A stretch of 6,789 nucleotides of DNA from Prevotellaceae bacterium UBA7017 (GTDB lineage: Bacteria; Bacteroidota; Bacteroidia; Bacteroidales; Bacteroidaceae). The notes under the pieces are model-generated. The model saw nothing but the letters and a program-made list of their open reading frames with translations, ran no database searches and was not told the origin of the DNA. Shown here piece by piece: positions 4,395 to 6,789 of this stretch (position 1 is the stretch's first letter; every line of letters begins with the position of its first letter). The position numbers and the translations under genes are program-made. The stretch is from positions 1 to 6,789 of the forward strand of contig DJWZ01000090.1 of assembly GCA_002449535.1 (NCBI GenBank), written 5' to 3'.

Positions 4395-6789
4395 TGCCAA
4401 AGTAGTCAACAGCATAATACTCAACCGTATTGATACCAGTCTTGAGGTCTGACGTTATATCCAATGTAACCTGACCTTCATCAAGAACCTTACCATTAGC
4501 ACCGTTGACACTGATATACTTCTTATATACAGGAGCAACAAGACCATTAGAGTAAGTTGTTGGGATAACCTCTACTTTGCCAGATACTGTTGCAGGAACA
4601 CCACGGATACCTGCGAAGCCGAAACCAGACTCTGAGTTCACAAGAAGAACCGGCTGGAACAACTTATAGATACCCTTTGCGCTGTATGCACTTGCCTTGT
4701 CAATATACTTGAAAATTCTGTTGAGATAGTTACCAGCAAGAAGCTTACCCTCCATCTCATAGACATTTTTAAATATCTTGTTAGCACTTTCGCACAATCC
4801 GTTAACTGAAGTAACAACATCCAAAGCATTATTAACGTTATCTACGATGTCTGAGATATCCATTGAGAATTCCTTCTCAATCCAGAAATGAACATCTGAT
4901 TCGAAAGTATTCTTGAATTGAACATCTCTTGAGTAAACAAAGTTAATGTCTTGTTTCACATTGACAGTCTTCTTAAGATCGCTCTTGTGAATAACTGTTA
5001 CCTGCTTGGTATCTTCATTAAATTCGAACTGATCAGGTACTACAGCCTCAAATTCTACTTCAACTGGTACATTAAGAGCAAGGACAGTATCAATGCTTAT
5101 GTTCGTAGTATAATCAACAGGAACCTTAATAGTAATTGTAGTATCAATATCAACCTTCTGCTTGATTATCTTCATGCTCTCAGGAATTGCCTTAACCTTC
5201 TTAATCTTAATCTGAAGGTCGTTAATCTGCTTAGAAATATTTGCAAGGTCTGCCTTCTGATTGACAGTCTTGATTATCTTCTTAGCTATTCTGGTATTCA
5301 GTTTCTTTAACAATGTCTTTGCTCTGTTGAAGAAGCGCAGAGAATCTCTGTACTGCTCAGGAAGAGACTCGAAGCCAAGAGGCTGAACAGCAACACCACT
5401 GAGGTCGTATGGAGAAACGATAGACTTGGTGGTAGTAACGTCTTTATTTGTCACAGGATCTTTTACTGTTGTTGTGTATTCAGTCTTAACAGCAAGACGT
5501 TCTGTTTGGATACCTGTTACTACATTATGTATAGCATTTGCCAACTCATTGATTGTACCACCCTGGAGTTTCCTGTTCTTCAAATCGTTATAGAAATCCT
5601 TGACAGCATTCTTGACAACAGACTTATCTACAGCAATATGGAGACGATTATCGGTTGTAATCTTACCAGCTTCTACTGTAGCGGTTGTCTTATAAAGACC
5701 TGTAGAACCGTCAGCACGAGTAAGACCTGTAGTAAGAAGTTTGTCTGAAGACTCAAGATTACTCAACTTTATGCTGCTCTCCTGTCCGAGAGAGTTTACA
5801 AGTGATACAGAAACACCTGAGAAGTTTGTTCCGATTGGGTTCACTGTCAACTGGATGTCACCAATATTCTCTGTCATTGCTGGATCTCCAGCTGGCTTAT
5901 AGAACTGAGGATCATGCTTTGGGAAGACAATCTCGTCTGTTGTACCGAAGTAACCTACCAACTTAGTACTCTTCAGGTTTGTAAACATACCATTGTAAGA
6001 GCCGAGAGCATTTGACATTACTTCCTCTACCTGGATGTTTGTTATAGAAGCTGCAATAGCCTTCAAAACAGCCTCAAACATACTGCTGACCTTTGTCTCC
6101 AATGAATTAAGGTCTGAAGATATACCTTCGACTGCCTCAGAAAGTGTCTTACCCTGAGCAGTTGCATCCCACGTACCTATATTATTTTGTACATTTGTCA
6201 GGTTTGTATTGATAGTATTTACTGTAGAAGTCAATGTAGCGAACTGTCCTGCTGTAGGCAGAGCATACGCTGCACCAACTGGATTACCATCTAAGTCATA
6301 ATTCTGAATAGCGACATTACCGGCACCGTCAGTATAAACAACTGGCTGAGTCTTCTGCAACTTTATAGTTGTGGCACCATCTGAAGATGTTACTGTAGCA
6401 ACACCAGTTGTTGCATCAACAGAAACTTCCGCAGTTCCCTTAGGTACAGCAACCTTTTTACCATCTGTTGTAGATATTTCGAACTGACCAGTAGTGTTGT
6501 TATATGTCACCTCGTATGTATTAGTCCAAGCAGGAACGGTAGGAACGGTAATAGTTTCCTGTGTATCACCAGCCTTGACAGTATAAGAACCATCAGCATT
6601 CTTTGTAATTGAACAACTGCAAGCTTTTGGTATATTATATGTAGTACCACCAACCTGAATCTTTGTCAAATTATTGGCATCGTCAGCTACAAACACTGGG
6701 AAATACTGTTTCTGTTCATTTCCAGCTTCATCTGTATAGGTTACATACACGCCAGATGCGTCAGCGATACCAGACTTACCGTCTTCGCC
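4357..6789 (-). CDS. Large modular, probably surface-exposed protein, 5' end beyond window
   Basis: The frame is open to the right edge and gives 810 residues ending at TAG 4359-4357; the GTG at 6750 is only an internal valine codon, because 13 more in-frame codons lie upstream. Numbering from the edge: residues 1-7 GEDGKSG look like the tail of a collagen-like GxxGxx stretch; 14-178 hold about six beta-hairpin units, several closing on xVP or xLP; 184-250 is a heptad-like helical segment (LTSTVNTINTNLTNVQNN, then LSEAVEGISSDLNSLETKV); 310-440 is beta/alpha with IGDIQLTVNPIG; 484-540 is a Lys-rich coiled coil (FFNRAKTLLKKLNTRIAKK); 544-623 is beta-rich; 644-710 is helical; 740-810 resembles an Ig-like or OmpL47-like repeat (INTVEYYAVDYFGNEIG). 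Gly-rich tracts followed by such beta domains occur in Bacteroidales lipoproteins of the DUF4988 kind, so the missing start may carry a lipobox (inference). I do not recognise the whole protein, and no catalytic motif is visible. It is followed, with overlap, by the lipoprotein gene. Confidence 0.9.
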   Translation of the reverse strand, partial: GEDGKSGIADASGVYVTYTDEAGNEQKQYFPVFVADDANNLTKIQVGGTTYNIPKACSCSITKNADGSYTVKAGDTQETITVPTVPAWTNTYEVTYNNTTGQFEISTTDGKKVAVPKGTAEVSVDATTGVATVTSSDGATTIKLQKTQPVVYTDGAGNVAIQNYDLDGNPVGAAYALPTAGQFATLTSTVNTINTNLTNVQNNIGTWDATAQGKTLSEAVEGISSDLNSLETKVSSMFEAVLKAIAASITNIQVEEVMSNALGSYNGMFTNLKSTKLVGYFGTTDEIVFPKHDPQFYKPAGDPAMTENIGDIQLTVNPIGTNFSGVSVSLVNSLGQESSIKLSNLESSDKLLTTGLTRADGSTGLYKTTATVEAGKITTDNRLHIAVDKSVVKNAVKDFYNDLKNRKLQGGTINELANAIHNVVTGIQTERLAVKTEYTTTVKDPVTNKDVTTTKSIVSPYDLSGVAVQPLGFESLPEQYRDSLRFFNRAKTLLKKLNTRIAKKIIKTVNQKADLANISKQINDLQIKIKKVKAIPESMKIIKQKVDIDTTITIKVPVDYTTNISIDTVLALNVPVEVEFEAVVPDQFEFNEDTKQVTVIHKSDLKKTVNVKQDINFVYSRDVQFKNTFESDVHFWIEKEFSMDISDIVDNVNNALDVVTSVNGLCESANKIFKNVYEMEGKLLAGNYLNRIFKYIDKASAYSAKGIYKLFQPVLLVNSESGFGFAGIRGVPATVSGKVEVIPTTYSNGLVAPVYKKYISVNGANGKVLDEGQVTLDITSDLKTGINTVEYYAVDYFGNEIGTEYVIIKK
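5170..5340 (-). other. Encoded Lys-rich coiled-coil segment 2
   Basis: Residues 484-540 of the upstream protein, counted from the edge, carry many lysines and arginines with regularly spaced Leu and Ile (FFNRAKTLLKKLNTRIAKK, then LANISKQINDLQIKIKKVK). This is a second likely helical or coiled-coil region, followed by a proline (IPES) and a strongly beta-type segment. It probably separates two beta domains. Confidence 0.55.
6040..6240 (-). other. Encoded coiled-coil segment 1
   Basis: Residues 184-250 of the upstream protein, counted from the right edge, read as a long helical stretch with hydrophobic residues at heptad-like spacing (L-x-x-x-V-x-x-I, then I-x-x-x-L-x-x-L-x-x-x-V), interrupted by a short GTWD turn at 205-208. 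It directly follows the beta-hairpin repeats, an arrangement typical of fibrous or oligomeric stalk proteins. The assignment is by eye. Confidence 0.55.
6256..6750 (-). repeat. Degenerate beta-hairpin repeats of about 30 residues
   Basis: Within the upstream protein (residues 14-178 counted from the right edge) similar segments recur. Examples are NNLTKIQVGGTTYNIP, NADGSYTVKAGDTQETITVP, NTTGQFEISTTDGKKVAVP, ATTGVATVTSSDGATTIKLQ and GNVAIQNYDLDGNPVGAAYALP. Each has a turn with Asp/Asn-Gly, a strand, a second Gly turn and a strand that usually ends in a proline. The prolines fall at residues 54, 83, 116 and 178, so the spacing is about 29-33 with one site skipped. This is visible at protein level only; the DNA is not obviously repetitive. 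It suggests a stalk of stacked hairpins ahead of the coiled coil. Confidence 0.6.

Noticed and set aside
4357..4600. Type IX secretion C-terminal domain at the end of the large protein
   Set aside because: The protein ends in a beta strand with lysines (YVIIKK), but the usual preceding motifs of that domain are not visible. The segment reads better as an Ig-like or OmpL47-like repeat.
4638..5748. Plus-strand frames at 4951-5310 and 5506-5748 and a minus-strand frame at 4638-4829
   Set aside because: They overlap the well-supported 810-codon frame in other frames. The Leu/Asn/Ile-rich translation of 4951-5310 is an antisense effect of Lys-, Asn- and Asp-rich coding DNA.
6748..6750. GTG at 6750 as start of the large protein
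   Set aside because: The same frame continues open for 13 more codons to the window edge with coding-like sequence (GEDGKSG), and no signal peptide follows the GTG, so the true start is outside the window.

Overview
The window looks like a piece of a Bacteroidota (Bacteroidales, most likely Prevotella- or Bacteroides-like) chromosome. The reasons are moderately AT-rich coding DNA, genes without Shine-Dalgarno sequences, a lipoprotein with a lipocalin-like domain of the kind common in Bacteroidales, and a secreted protein that joins a Bacteroidales-type N-terminal region to a long array of InlB B-repeats (Listeria-Bacteroides repeats). Genus assignment is inference. No RNA gene, mobile element, CRISPR array or attachment site was seen.

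All three real genes lie on the minus strand and read from right to left, tightly packed as an apparent operon. (1) 6789-4357: the C-terminal 810 residues of a large protein whose start lies beyond the right edge. It begins with a short Gly-rich collagen-like remnant, then about six beta-hairpin units, a coiled coil, a beta-rich region, a Lys-rich coiled coil, more beta and helical segments, and an Ig-like C-terminus. (2) 4394-3861: a 177-residue lipoprotein with a lipocalin-like domain; its start overlaps the end of gene 1 by 38 bases. (3) 3834 to the left edge: after a 26-base gap, a GTG-started secreted protein of at least 1278 residues. It has a signal peptide, about 350 residues of N-terminal domain, and then 14 complete and one truncated InlB B-type repeat. 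Its frame is open to the window edge, so the C-terminus and any anchoring or secretion signal are missing.

Taken together this looks like an envelope or cell-surface locus: two large, modular, repeat-built, probably extracellular proteins flanking a small lipoprotein. No catalytic domain was recognised. An adhesive or structural role is plausible from the architecture but is inference. The most interesting aspects are the internal organisation of the repeat array (two sequence blocks separated by divergent units, with a YYVDG-type unit recurring four units apart), the unrecognised modular architecture of the upstream protein, and the overlapping gene arrangement.
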